From the NCBI RefSeq assembly GCF_011397635.1, contig NC_064762.1:19183479-19247478 (forward strand): 64,000 nucleotides of DNA, read 5' to 3'. The position numbers were made by a program, and so were the translations under genes. Below are positions 24,101-39,100 of this stretch, in pieces (position 1 is the stretch's first letter; each line of letters begins with the position of its first letter). Source of the DNA: Epinephelus fuscoguttatus (taxonomy: Eukaryota > Chordata > Actinopteri > Perciformes > Serranidae). The notes under the pieces are model-generated. The model worked only from the letters and a program-made list of their open reading frames with translations. It was not told where the DNA came from and ran no database searches.

Positions 24101-27100
24101 AGAAAAAACATGAAAGACTCTTAAACTTGTGTTCACCACAGACCTTATTTCAGGCATCTAACTAAGGAACCCACTCAAAAAAATGACTTTGAGATGATGG
24201 AACAGCCAGGATCAATCATTGGTTGCTTCATAGCTAATAATTTGCAAACTAGCCCCAGAAGTCTGGATTACCTAACGTTATCTAATCTATATGGTATTTT
24301 GCTACATTTGCTAGCTAGCAATTCATCCGTGTTAGAGAGCAAGCCAATGTTAGCTAACATTAGCTGGTTAAAAACCACAATATCATTAATAATAATAATA
24401 ATTTATGATATGGGGCACTGAATTTGATGAATTTACTGTTTATCAGACCACAACTGAGACAAGAAGTAGCTAGCTAACCCCGCTGTCCTTTCGCTTCATT
24501 CCCTTCCCCAGAGAGATTACTTCCCTGGGGGAATGTGGACCGCAGCTCTGAAGATAGACCTTAAGTCAATGGCTCTAACAGGTCAAATTCAAAGACGGTC
24601 TGTCTGAGGGGGGGTTCTTTTAGAAAAGGATTTCCCGGAAAACTTGGCCTGAGTCTTTTACATGGAAGTCATTCCACAGGCTGTTATAGGCAACCAAGAA
24701 AGTTGAGGAAGGTCTCAGTTTTTAAGTTAAGTTATACTCGGTTCACCTCTTGGCCATAAAAATAATTAACACATGTAAAACATTACATACAGAACCTTTA
24801 AAAGTGTGTAGACTACTTAATCTAATGATTTCTTTTTTTAAAGATTAGAAAAGTAGATGATTTTGGGGGATGGGATGCTGAGGAAAAAGGGAGTCTAAAC
24901 TAATCAGAAGTCAATAGCTGAATAAAGACGTCAACCCAGGCGGATAGAGGCTTTGGATTAACCTCTACCACTCCAGCTCAGGTGATAGGGAGAAGAGGTC
25001 AGTGGCTTTTTTTTTTCACTTTTTAACACCCTCATTCACTCCCTCGCCCGCTTTAGAAACACACTGAGGCACGCACATACGAGAGCGAGCTGCGTCAGGA
25101 AGGAGGACCCCGCACCACCGGGCCCTGCAAGCATTAATTCAATCTATCAAGGGTCAGCTAGTCAGCAGTGTGACCCCGCTAAAACACGCTTTAACTTTAC
25201 AGAACAGGCTGCTATAGAGAACGCCGTGCACCCCCAAAAAACCCCCGACCCCGAAAACCAGATGGCCTCACAAAGGGGAACATGGAACCCTGAAAGAGAG
25301 GAGGTAGTGCGGGGCAGAGAGGGACAACAGCCATTCAAGACCTTGATGAGGGTGGATTAGAGAGGGCAAGGGTGCTGCTGGGAGAGTGGGTGGGGAGCAG
25401 GGTGACTCCAAGGCCTCCCTGCTTGTAGTGTTTTTACATTTGTGTGTGTGTGGTATGTGTATGTGTGTGTGTGTGTGTGTCTATGTGTGTGTGTGTCTAT
25501 GTGTATGTGAGACTGTGTGTGTGTGTGTGTGTTTGCGTTTGAAGATACAGTGGAGCTCTGATGACCCTGAGACTGTCCATAGCCTGGGCACAGCAGTTCA
25601 ACAATGTCGTTGCTCTTTTTAAAGCTTCATTTCTTATTTAGTACACCGTACTCACACTGAAGGTTTTGCTGTAACTGGGAAAAAGGTACATGTAATGGGA
25701 TCATAGTAAACATACTTGTTATTGTATTTACAGCGTGACCAAATAATATTACTTTTAACAAGTGCCATTATTTTCCTTAACTCTTTTTATTTGGATTCAG
25801 AATCATAAAAATATGAGAAATATATAGGAAAACATAAATGTATAAGAAGAGACAGAAGATATGAAATATGTGTGTAAAAAATATAAAAAATATTCCTACA
25901 TGTTTTGTGTCTGTTATGTTTTGATTTGATTTTTGTGATGTTATCTGTCCCCCTTTGTACTTGTATTTTAGTTTTTATTTTGTGGCCCATGTTGACCCAG
26001 ACTCCCTGGCAGAAGAGATACTGTATCTCAATTCGACCTTTCTGGTTAAATAACAAATATATAAAATAAATAAAATTAAAATAAAAAACAGTGATGGAAT
26101 TTTTAGGCCAATCAGACTAAAATCAGACTGATATTTAGGAGTACATAACTTCTGATAACATCATTCCAGCTCATGTTATACAACACATAAACTCATATTT
26201 TGTCAGTTTTTTTTCTTTTCTTAGTTGAAACGTAATATTCCATATTATTTTTTAACAGATACCTAAATGTGCTCAGATGTGATGCTATGCTAAACCAAAT
26301 TTAGGGCTGATTATTGTAAACAATTGAATCTGTTGGCCCAACTCTGTCTCCTAGAAATTACGTTTTGTATGTTTCAAACGGCTTTCATAATTACGTTGAT
26401 ATGGCAATGTCGTCGCTGCCTCGATTGTGTTCATGAACAACGTCTCTCTCAGGTACCAAAACACAGGGCTGGTTGGAATGATACTGGAATTTCTAATATT
26501 GATATGATACCTTAAAAATATCAATATTCAATACCATTTTCGATGTCAGAGGGACACATTTATACCAAGGGCAGACAAATTAAAACTTTTTATTAAAAGA
26601 TAAATATAACAAGGCTATAACAGGACAACAACCTCTCTTGGTTAGTAGCAGAGAACAGCAGCATGACTGTAGCTAACACTGGGCTGTAGTTTCGCAGACC
26701 GGGCGAGGCGGGGGCGCAGCGCACCTGCGCTTCTCCAACTGGGTGTGGCCAGGCGGATTTTGCAAGTTTGGCACACCGTGAGTGCTGGCGCAGCTACTCG
26801 TCTGTCCCACCTCCGTCCCTCCTACCTGCACAAGTCGGAAAGAGGGAGGAGAGAAGGCGTGGAGTGGGTTTTACATACATCACACCAATCAGATGAGCCC
26901 CTCTCCTCGCCCTTAAATGTGCCGCACGAAGGCGTAATGAGAGTTTACTCAATTCACCACGGCAGAAGAGAGCAGCAGCATCAGACGGCCAAACTTCTCC
27001 CAGGAGGAACCTGATGTTTTGGTCTGGGAGGTCTGCTCGCAGTGTCTGAATATACGGAACTGCGAGCAGATCTCCACAGGCTGATGATGCAAAGGTAGCC

Positions 27101-30100
27101 TGGGAGGAGGTCACCACAATTGTAAATCAATGTTGCGTTTCTCTCGTGCGCGCGGTCTCTCTCTTTCTCTCTCTCGCAGTCTCACTCTGTTTCTTTTCTT
27201 TTGATTTTTCTAAGATGACAGATGCTGAATATATACTCCCTATCTGATGCTGTGGCTGTTTGTGGTTGGCTGAGAGGGATGTGAACTTATTAGTTTGCAG
27301 CTGTTTAATCAAATCAGGTTGGGTTTCCATTACGCGTGCCAAACGTGCCAAACGGTGCCAATCCCCTTTGATCTGACATCAGATGTGACGGGACAGTCGA
27401 TATAGAGATACATTTATGTGCTGATTGCAGATAGTTGCATTGAATAGTGGTTTATTGCATTGTTAATTCGGCTTACACCGGCTGCGCTCCGCCTGTGCTG
27501 ACAGTAGACATGGTTTCAGCTGGCGAGCTTTTAGCGCACCTTCGGCGAAGCCTTTTGGCACGAAACTGTCACTGCGCCAAGCTGGATCTGTTGACACCTC
27601 CCCCTGCTGCGCCACCACACCCATCTCAGCGCACCTCGGTCTGCCAAACTACCAAACTGAGCGCGCCTCGGGTTGCGCTGCTCGAAACTGCGCGGGTTCG
27701 CCACCCTGCGCCACCCTGTGCTGCGCCGGGAAACTAGAGCCCATTAACTATAATAAGTTTTTTATTTTATTTATTTTTTTTACATTTTACCATTATCGTG
27801 TACTTTTTTTTGTTTTTGGAATATTCCAAACCAAGACCAATATATCAAAATAAAGTGGTAAGGCTCCAGTCATTGTGCCATGGGTGTAGATTTCAGGGGG
27901 GGACACATCCCCCTCAATATGAGCATTTAAGAGCAAGAAATAGCAGAGGACTTTATTTTGACAAAATTAAAGACATTTACACCATAAACTACTGCAGAAA
28001 TGGTGCAAATTAGTGCATAAAAAAATCCCCAGAATGCAGGAAACAAAATGTTTGATGCTAGAAATTTTCTGACACAGGACCCTCAACTCCCCCTTTTAGG
28101 TGTCAATTATCTATAATAAATAATGAGAATTTAAAAATCCTTCATTTAGCCATAAAACTCAAGTAGCACTATGAGTGGCAATTTTCAGTACTTCAGTCAC
28201 AAGAGAGCGTTTATCTGCTACATTATATGGACTGTGAGTGTAACTCAGTCAGACCTTTGCTGAGAACGTACAGTACTGTATGTATATAAAGTGTATTCAT
28301 TTGTATGTCTGTAATACACTATATGTTATATTTGTTTTCCCTGCTAAGCATCTGTCATTTTATTCTTATGAATAGTGAAAGAATAAGCAGCACATTTGTG
28401 GCCTTGAGTTGGCTATTGCTTGCCATTAATATTTAGACTAAATACCAATAAAAGGTGCAAGAATGCTGCCCTCCTCTGTTGCAAAATGCATGACAACAAA
28501 TTATTATGTAATTATTTATGATCATGATCACTCCAAACACATCAATGATCATCTGAGATGCAGGGAGGATAATGGTGCTACCTGCTTAAATTGCAAAGCA
28601 GATTTTTCGCTGGAAATGCTAACCACCGCATCGCTCCTCTCCTCTCCATTCCTCTCGCCCACCATTCGCCCCCCTCCCACCCCCCTTTTACTTTTGAAAT
28701 GCAAGCAGTCTGGGTCAGTCACTCAGCTCGTCCGCCCATCTCTCATTCACATTACCTGCGCTCACTCACGCTCTTTCCATCTCTCCCTACCTTTCTCTCT
28801 GTGAGTCTTTCACCGTGCCCTGGTATGATCAAAGACAGCTTTGTGACACTGTGCGAGGCATCCAGGAAGCAGAAAACATCAAACCACTAAAGAGCAACTT
28901 GCAAAAAAAAAAAAAAAGACAGACACAGAGGGACAGAGATGCACATACAAGTGTGTGTATGTGTGTTTATGTGTGTGTCATAAACAAATGAATTAATTTG
29001 CAAGACAAGAGAGAGGGATGACTTTGTCTCTACCTTCAGCATGTCGATGAAAGGTAGGAAGGTGTCCCTCTGAAGTCCGTTTTTGTACAGATCTGAAAGA
29101 GGAGGGGAGGGCCTGTATTAGAGCTGCTGTTTAGCCTCCTAATAATGTCATTCCCTCGCCGCAGATTGGCAGATAAAGTGGCTATTGATGAACTGAAGGA
29201 TGGGTGGGGAGGCACGACAAAAGGACTGGGACCAGGAGAGAAAAATGGATTTCTCTACCGGCAGCGGCAGCAACATAAAATTCATTACATTCCCAAACAA
29301 TGGTGGCGAGAGAAAGGACTGTCGCCTTTTCAGCGCCGGACAATGTCCACAGCAGCTCGCTGAATAGATGTTTCAATTAGCTCGGCTGGAACAAATTACA
29401 TCTGAAGTAGCATCCCTGATAGACAGATAAAACAGATAGGGATTCACACACAAACATGGACAAAGACACACACCCACAGACACACAGCGAGGCTTAAGCT
29501 CTTTCCAGCTGCGAACGTAAACAAGCGGCCGTTGTTGATGTTTGGGCTTACAGTAGGACCTGACACACTCGCTTGATAAGCCCCATACTGTAATGGACTG
29601 AGCTGTCATAAGACACAACTATTGCCAAGGTTAAAGCGATAGTTCAATATTTTGGGACAGTTTTTGTCAGGAGATCAATACCACTCTGATGTGTGCACAT
29701 TATATATTAGGACAAACAGAAGACAGTTAGCTTAGCTTAGCACAAAGACTAGAAAAAGGTGGAAATAACTAGCCTGGTTCTGTTCAAAGGTTACAAAGCG
29801 CCTATAAAGTTCACTAATTTACACGTTAAATCTTGTGTGTTTAATCTGTACACAAGCTCAAGTGTGAAAGTGTAACCCAATTGCCAGAAAAAGTTGGCTT
29901 TGTACAATTTTGCAAACCACAGATATGTTGAATTTGTACATTATTCAGTAGTTGAGTTAATACATCTTTATGTCATTATGGAAGGTGCAGTGATTTTAAT
30001 TTATTATTACAAACTTATCTGTTTCATTATTATGTTATTTACGGTATTATTTTGCTGTTTGTTGTGATGTATTAGTTGCCTATGTGATTTCTTTTTTTGT

Positions 30101-33100
30101 GTGTGTGTACTTGAATGCCCCACTGACGAGCCCCTGCAGACTTCACCCATGTGCCCCAGCTCTGGACTCCTGGTAGGTTGACTTCGGCTAAGCAACGCCA
30201 AAAATACTCTACTCTTTATGGTTAAAAGTGTATTTCGTTTGCCATAACTGTGCCATAAAAGCTCATGAAAACACTAATTAATATTTTGTGATGATGTTGG
30301 GTGGTTGGAGATGTATTTGGAGCAAGTAGCTGTGACTGTAACTTTGTTCGCTTGTTAGCCATTAGCTGCGGCTAATCCAGGTGGTGTGGCTAATTGGTTT
30401 GCAGCAATCATTAAGTGTTTTGTTTCAGTGCATGCTGAGCTACATTGTTAATTGAGAGCTGGCTGTGGAGGCTGATTTTCTTGTTTTGTATTGACCAGTG
30501 GTGAAATAAACGTGGGTCCAAGCAATGAAACTACATTTCTCACAATGCTGTAGTTAATGTGTTTAAGCAGAAAAAAAAACACTTGCCTATGACTAGCAGA
30601 TTATCATGCTTTGGTTTGAAATACCAACATTTGGCACCATTAAAGCTGCAGGTAAAGTGGCAACCAGAAACTAAAACACACCCTTGTTCGGTGGCACAAA
30701 AGCCACTGTAAAAGCGACGACTAATTTCTAAAAAACACCCATGTTCTGCAGCACTAAATCCACAGGAAAAGCAGTTATGGGACGCTAGAAACAACAATCA
30801 CGATTGGCAGAACAAAAGTGGTTGAAAACGTGGCCACTGGTCACAAAAGTGGTCTGCAAACCTACAATGCCAACATTTGCTTCTAGCAACCAGGAAACAC
30901 GACCAGTTGTGGTTTTACAGGAGGTTGTGGCCCGGACTGTTTCCTGACCATGTGTAGTGAATTCCTAAAAATAGTCTGCCATACTGTAAAACCAAAATGG
31001 GTCCTTTTTAGACTTCAATTTTTGTACAGATTGAACAAGTTATAATGTGTTATTTCTAGGATGGTATTTGTAGGAAGATTTTACCTTTGGATAGAGCCAG
31101 GCTAGCTCTTTCCCCGTTTCCAGTCTTTGCACTGAGCTAAGTTGAACCAGCTGATAATGGCAGTTTCATATTTACTGTATAGGCAGTGGTATCGATCTTC
31201 TCACCAAACTCTTAGCTAGAGAGCCAATTCCCAAAATGCCAAACTGTTTCTTAAAGTCAGCAAAGGGTATTACAGGAACGTTAAGTGCTAAATCACATCA
31301 GGAGCCACCTGTTTTTCATTTTGTAAGCCCATTTCCAATATCATTGTACTGTTGATTGCTTTAGATTAGGGATGTTCCTGGCGACTAATTTCCCTGTTGA
31401 CAAAACGAAAATTTTAGACTAGTGGACTAGTCTAAAAAAGGGAAAACAGTCAAAATTTAGCACAATTTATTGTTAAGTATTTGAAACATTGTCCCAAAAA
31501 TATTGTGTGCATTAAGAGCCCTTTGAAGCCTTTAATCATAATCTTCAACAACCGTGTCGGATTTTAAATGCAGCTGAAGTGCGAAATATTTTGTGCCACG
31601 TGGTATGAATGTGAACATGACGGCAACTCAGTTAAAAAATTAACCACTAAAATAACATCTAAAATAAATAAATTGCCTCTGAAATGTGCCACACATTGAA
31701 CCTTGCAGATTATCCAACAGAAATGACAGCAGTTCACTTTAAAGTTAATAAAACAACATCTAAATTATAACCAAATTTCAGCTGAAATGAGAGGCATTTA
31801 GCACCGTGCAGTATGAATGTTACCCCTGCACATTACCTCACAACAACTCACTGAAAGTTAACAAATAATGTAACATCTCAAAAAAGATAAATTGCTGCTG
31901 AAGTCATCTTCTAGATCAAAGCACTGCCAAACAGCGCTAGTTTTGCGAGACGACATCGCTCTTATTTCCCGCTGTGTTCCAGTATACTTGTGCATTACCG
32001 CTGGGAGGGGGACTGCTGTCTGATGGCTCTGTAGCCCCCACTAGTGGCAGGCGGCTGCATGACAGTTAAGCGGCCTCGTACATGAATTAAACGCTAATCG
32101 GTTTAACCGATATTTCTGATGCTGACTAGCGAGGGGGCGGACGTTTAATCGTTTAGATGACTAATCGCGCCCATCCCTACTTCAGATAGATGTGACAATG
32201 CCCCTGACAAGGAAACTTATTAGTGGTATAATCATTACAACATTATCACCATGTAGAGAGAAGCGTGCATCTACCCACGGACAATAGGCTCGTCCTCCTC
32301 GGCTGAGCTGTAACGTTAGCTAGCTCAGTGGTGCTAGGTGAGCTAGCAGTTGATGTACGTGCTTTTTTCTGCAGAGTGATATTGTTGGTGGGTATATTTC
32401 AGTGGGAAGAAATAGTTTTTATGTGAAGCTGCTCACAATGAGGTCTGTAGATTATGTTGAGTAACTGCATCATGAGTCTTGGCATTTTGAGCACCACAAG
32501 CTGAGTGCCATTTAGCTTCATTATATTAAAGAGAAGGCAGACATCTCTACAACCCACACCAAAACTATCTAGATTGATAAATAGCACTAGCCTACAGGTA
32601 AGAGGGAAAATGTGTATTTTTGATTCTGGGGTGAACCGTCCCTGTAAACTGCACTGAGGTTGTTCCACTCAAAAAAGACTCCATTTATCCCAAAATCCTC
32701 CTCAATCTAATTAAACAGCAAAACGCTACTTTAGCCGTTCTAGCAAAAAACCTATCTTTAAATTCCCCCTCCAAACACATCAACGGCTGTTTGATAACAG
32801 CATCTCCACTTCAATAAAGATGGAAAATGTATGCCTTTCATGTCCAGTTGTCTCTTATGGCTTTCAGTGTTCCATTACCATGTAATTAATACCAAGTAGG
32901 CTCTCTATCAAGTTTGCATGGTTTGGTGCTTTGTTCTTAATAGCTAGTAAATATCAGAGACGCACGTCTTTGTCTACAAGAACCATCTTTCTGCCATCCA
33001 CTTCCTACCCACTCGAGACTTTGAGGCTTCAACGTCTTCCCAGAGAAAGAAAAGCCGTCAGATAGCACATCATGCATTTACCTTGATCACTGCCTTGCTC

Positions 33101-36100
33101 ATTCTTTCTCCCGCCTTGCCCCGCTGGCAGTAAATGCAACATCAAAGCCTGTTTAAAGGTTGTGTCATGTCTCTAAAAGTAAGAGCTGTATCAAATGTTG
33201 CTCCTTTTTTTCCTCTTTGCTGTTAACAGGAAATAGCTGGCATGGCCTGGTAAATTGATTCTTGAAAGTATTAAGTGAAATTTAAGTGTATAATGTAGAT
33301 GTATGTAAAGTAGCTGTGAAATGTGTGGGTTCAAGAGGAGGAGAAGCAAACACTGACGCTCCAGGAATATTACTTGTTATTACAGCTGCAGGCAGATAGT
33401 GCACTGGTGTAGTTGAGAGGAGCTTCAGGGCTGCAGCATTGTTTGACTGTGTTTTACTGTTAGCCTTTTGCCTTCGCAGTCCTTCTGAGCTGAGCTTTCC
33501 ATAGACGACAGAATTCCTTTCATTCTTGCACGCGTGCAGTGAGTGGTAAAAGCTGACAATTCCAGACAGTTAGCAGCATCAACATTTAACATGTCTAGAA
33601 ACTCTTACAACACACCATGTTATAATCCCCAGACACCTTTGAAATGACTATAATTTATAAGTCACATAATCGTCTGATGTTCTGTAAAATTAAGAAAACT
33701 GGAAACAACTTTAGATACCACCTGGATGAAGGTATATATTCAAAAATGTCTGAGGAAAATATCGTAGTATTTTGGAGAACAGTTTAGTGATGTATTCAGT
33801 TTTGATGAACTGTTGGTGGTTAAACGGTTTATATGCTTTCAACGTCTTATAAATCATTTTTACTTCAGTGCTGTGCTGAAAAAATGTGGCAAATGTGTTT
33901 TGTTGTTTTTATTTTCTGGCACAGATAATCCTGATGACAAATCAAAATGAAACAGTAAACTTCTCTGGTGCAAGGCGCTTAGCTTTGTCATGTTCAGTAC
34001 AACTGTGAGAGAATGTGGGTACGTAAGATATAACCAGCCGCTCCAGTAACCCTTTTGTTTTCATCCATGTACTCTTATAAATAATTTGTCAACTTACAAA
34101 TGGGTTAAGTGCCGCTGTATGCAATAAAATGGTGCTGCTACATTATATGGACTGTTTTTGTTTGTTTTTTTTTGTTAATTGCTAAATAAGATGTGCTGTT
34201 AAAAGGGTAGGTGCTATAAGCTGTAGCTTTAGCCTACACCTTTTTCGGACTGCACAAGTGTCTAAGTTATGTTAAATGACTTTATTGTAATCTTTCGCAC
34301 TGTACTATTTAAGTATCTGCCATTTTCTGTGAGGGGCTGTAACTTAATGTACATTAATTTTTAGATTAATACATGATGTTCTTATTGCTATCTGCAGACT
34401 GAAATAAATTACAAAAAAAAAAATCAAAAATTCAATTCAGTTATCAATTGAGTAAAGTGAGTGTTAGAAGCCTTCATTTCTAAGTAACGTATTTGGAAGC
34501 TATTTTTTTTTCCAATAATGGGGATGATATTGTTCCAAACTACCTTATTTGTTTGTAAGAGCCACAGCAAGAAAAATATTTTTAAAATCTATGCGTGATG
34601 TAACGCCTTAAAATGCTATACAATCAGGTCAAATTATTTTATGTTCCTGTTATACTAGTAGAATCTCATATTTGTTGTTGCCTCTATTAAGGGAGCACTT
34701 CACCCACAAAATGACCATTTGTGTATCACATACTCACCCTTTGTTATGTGAATTTGGACAGAAAACTTCTCGCATGCCTCAACGGCAATCAAAGAATCCA
34801 AAAATGAGGGTAAAATAGTTATGTTTCAAACAGTTCAATAGTTCAAATACATGCCTGTTCCAATTATACTGCATGAGCTGTGTGAAAGTTTGTAAACACA
34901 GGTTTTGATGTAGGTTTGTTGTTGTTAAATGCCGCTCCTAATGAATTCAGTTCATGAGGAATTTTCACATTTTTTTAATTTATTCTTCGTTCACTGTGGA
35001 GGTCTGCAAGAAAAACAAAGTTTTCTTCCCAAATTCAAGGTAACATAGGTTGAGGAATTGATATACAAAAGGTCATTTTTTTTAAAGTATTCCTTTAATG
35101 TTATGGTAGTTAAAATGCTTCTGTTACTAAGATACTCCTTTACTTTTTGACTTAATGCATAGCGGCAAAATCTGAGAAAAAAAGTGCTACTACAGTGTTA
35201 CTCTGATGGCTGCAGTCTAACAATAAACCATCCTATGCTTTTACTCAACTGCATGTTAAGTAACAACAATTTAATTAATAAACATTAGCTAGAAAAGTAC
35301 AACATGTATGTGCGCAGACTACAGTCATCGTACCATCAGGGGCTCTGTTGGAGGTGGCCACCACCACCACTCCAGTCTTGAACAGCGTCTCGAACAGCTG
35401 CTTCAGGATCATGGCATCAGCAATGTCTGTCACCTAAAAGAACAGAACCAGAGAAGAAGAGAGACACATTCACATACTGTATAATTGGCCTTTTCTTGCC
35501 ACGGTGCATGTGTGTGCATCTGAGGTCAAACCACGCCATCAACACTCCATGTTGATTAGTGTCATTCAGGTGTGCTCATTCAGTCCTTTGTGTCTGGTCA
35601 TGGCCATTCACGCTGGCACGTATCCACGCACGCATACGCACACACACACCTAAACCACTCGATCTGACTGCAAATGGTCACGAAGCGGCTTTCTGCTGAG
35701 GACAAGTAGCTGAGGCAAGGCAGCGCCCCGAGCTAATCAGCTGAGGCGACGTGAGAATGACTGAGCGCAGGCGGGAAAACAAGAGGAAGAAAAGACGGTG
35801 AAAATGGAGCAATGTGAATCCAGACTGGGGTCACAATAGCAGACAAAGCCTCTCTCTGTTATGGTCACGTAAAGGCATATAAAGGTGTGTGTTGTATGAA
35901 CTAGACAAGGCTAATAACTACATATATCCAATTCAGCTGTCCGCTGCCTTTTTCATCTTCATCATTTCCATGAATCCACAATAAACAAAGGTCGATGACA
36001 ACACTGAAGCAAGGACGTTTATGAGTCGCTGGCCGTTAAATGAAGAGCTCTGACCTTTCTATTAGTAATCCAGTGCTCTCACTTTTGTTCTTATCCTCTC

Positions 36101-39100
36101 GTCTGTCTCTCTCTTTCACCTCTGTTGTTCTTTTGCACAGTAGTCAAAGCAGCACTTACATGAGGCCTGATTAAACATGAGCACTGACTAACAGGAGATG
36201 GGCATATTGTAAAAGAAATGGAATTATTTCAGGCTTCTGTTTTTGCTTAAAGTCGCCAGTCTCATGCCAACTGTCATTTACATTCAATACATAAATAATT
36301 CTTCCAATATTACAGACAAATCAACTTAACTGTGATGATTTCTTGCAAAATTATTTGCAAATTTGCAATTTGGTGGATAAACATTTCATACTACATCATT
36401 CACATTTTAAATGTACTTGACTGCTGGAAAGATAGTCTTTTCATAAAACTAAGATGTCCATGCAGCAGAAAGAAATCCCTGAATTTTTGAAATTGGTGCT
36501 ACATGATCAGAGAACAAAGAGAAAATAGGACAGTGGCATTTGCTTTTTCTCAAGAGGTAGAAAACCCTACAACTACCAGAATGCACTGCGCCACACAGGA
36601 CCAATAAATGCTCCTGCTGGTGGGTGACTAAATGCAACCCTGTCCATTTTGATACAGGAAACAATATGGCAGCCAGTTGGTGACAGATGATCTTGAATTA
36701 CAGTTAAACTGTAAACTAAAATGTGTTTCTGACAACATTTGAGCCAAGAAATAGGCAATGCAGTAACAGAATCTTGGTTCGTATTTGATCAGCATGTCTT
36801 AGTTCTACAGATAAATCTCAGTTTTTTCAGCTTAGTGTTTTAACAATACAGGAAACAATATGGCACCCACTTCCTGTTCACAAATTATTTTATTACAGCC
36901 AAAAGTTTCACTGAAGTATGATTCTGAAAACATTTTAGGAGAGAAATAGACAATTCAATAACAGAATCTCAGTTTATATTTGATCAGCACTGCCTAGTTT
37001 TACAGTTTGATTAATCTTTGGTCTGATTTTGAGAGACAAAGGGGCTTCTAACTCTCGAGCCGCTTCTTTACTCTTTGTGTGGCATATGACAATGTCAAAG
37101 TACAATCTGTAGCCCCCAGGGGTTTGGAGGCAGTGTTACTAGTGGCCAAACGGTGTTTCCCTTAGATTTACATGGTGTAAGACAGTTGTTCCCAACTGGT
37201 GGGTCATGGTCCAAAAGTGGGCCACAGGTCCACTCTAAATGTACCACAAGGGACTCGTACAGTGAATTTGTGACACAGAGCTTTTAAATTGAAGTGTCAT
37301 TTCCTGCTGTAGAGTGAGCGAGTAACGGACGGCTACTTAACAGAGACAGCAAACTAGCTTGATGAAATGTCCAAACGCAAGTATGACACTCAATATATTA
37401 AACTGTGTGGACCTTGAACTAATGACTAAGGAGAAATCTGGACCCCATGGCTGAACCAGTTGGAAACCACTAGTGTAAGAAACGTCTGTAAATCAGTGGA
37501 TGAATTTTTAAAGGACTTGTTTTATTATCAGAATTTGATCAACTCAATAACATTATGACAGTCTAGAAGAGCCACACGATTGAATCATTTTATCCCCTTT
37601 CAAGTTAGTGGAGCGCTAAACCAGAGGTAGCCGGTTCAGCTGTGGAAGTCTCTAGTGCAGCCGCTCTATGGGCCACACAGTGCGGAAGCAGTGTGGATCT
37701 TTCAGGGAATTTTATACATGGCAGTTGAATTTTTTTGACTTCATGCACCACCGAGTAACTTTCATGGGAATGAACGGGGCCTTGCCTCCAGCGCTGTATC
37801 CAGTTCTCTTCATATAACCATGGCAATAGCTCTTGAGGCAGCGAACATCTCTCGGTAATGGCGGTACAAAGACAAAGTAGGTAAAGGCAGATAAAAGAAT
37901 AGCTAGAACAGTCTGGTTAGTTCAGAAAATTACATTGCTTTCCTGTAATGTAGCCTTTAAAACCAGGAGAAGACAACATTTACGATTTTGTGATATCCAA
38001 AATCTAAGACGTTATTTAGTCTCATATCATGACATTGATGTAATATCGATGTATCGCTAAACCCTGCTAAGACGTCTTGAATAAAAGACTTCTGTCCCGC
38101 CCTCTCCTCTTACTCCCTCTTACCTACTTTCCTGTATATAACAGGCACTTCTGACGGCCATACCCACAGCATATGCCTCCTTTCATACTCTGGAGAGTCT
38201 TCTGCTTTTGCATATTAGCCCCACTGCCCTTGCCAATACTTGATTAACATTTGTGTTAAAGCCTTGATTTCGCTAAGGAGAGGTGGCTAGGGGCATCAAA
38301 TTAGTGTGTGTGTGAGTGATTGTGTGTGCGCGTAATGAGAATCAACAGAAAGCCAAGGCTCTGTGTCTCTCTGAAGGGGCCCCCATTTCCTCCGACCGCA
38401 GGATTTTATTTTCATTTCAAAAGAATCATTTAAAAATGACCTTTTATACAACCTGGATTTGTTTATTCATGTGCCCTCAACATGGGCATAGTATGAGGGG
38501 CAATATTGATTGCTGAATGAGTAGGGGGAGAGGGAAGAGAGAATGGGTACCCACAGAATGAGAAAGGTGGAGGGGACTGATGTAGCACTTGTGGAACACA
38601 AAAATAATGGTGCAATCTCCGTCAGCCAATGCCGATATTCAAATGAGCATCCAATTACTCAAGCGGCTGTCAGTTTACAGCGAGGCACACGGGTGCCAAA
38701 TTAAACCTCTTTTGATGTTACACCTCTTTATGTACACAACCTATGAGCAATTTCACAGAGGCTGCACAGTGACTGAGGCCCTGAGACAATGACGCTCAAG
38801 CGTTTTCTTCTCACTCTTCTTCTTCCCTCCTCGCTCTCTTCCCATCTTTCCATCTCGGACCTCTCAATGGCGAGTATTCATTAGGGGAGCCGGGTGGGGG
38901 CCGTAAAAGGAGGGAGGGGGGCTACAAATTACTGATAATGGCACGGCGCTAATGAAGAGAATGGAGAAATGTCATTAGCATTTAAGAGGATAAGATCCAT
39001 CTGACCCGCCGCCGCCAGTCGCTTTCTAGCTCCACTCACTTAAGGAAGCAGGAGAGTGCGACTGATACCCAGAGCCTCATTTGCATGGCTGAGTGGAGGA

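Larger units (their letters stand above)
22001..24797. mobile_element. TTAA-type element (copy B) carrying two nested insertions
   Basis: Ends are AGGTTCTGTGTGTAAC and, inverted, AGGTTCTGTATGTAATG; flanks are TTCA and TTAA. It is interrupted by a Harbinger-like element (22273-23030) and another TTAA element (23068-23969). Removing both leaves about 1.1 kb collinear in part with copy A at 18775. Confidence 0.7.
11923..29033 (-). other. afg1l: AFG1L intron 7 (17.1 kb), transposon-rich
   Basis: This largest intron holds at least seven transposon copies, TG/GA microsatellites and poly(A) runs, listed separately. The stretches 13670-15180, 15900-18770, 19350-21990, 24800-25930 and 28110-29030 show no gene and mostly no recognised repeat. 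Segments around 13970-14880 and 28460-28860 look non-repetitive and could hold regulatory DNA. Confidence 0.6.

Noticed and set aside
26745..27117. Overlapping frames of 89 and 107 codons in the GC-rich island
   Set aside because: Long frames are expected in GC-rich DNA; no transposase or other motif was recognised.
30540..30797. 85-codon minus-strand cysteine-rich repeating frame
   Set aside because: It is the translation of the ~60-bp minisatellite.
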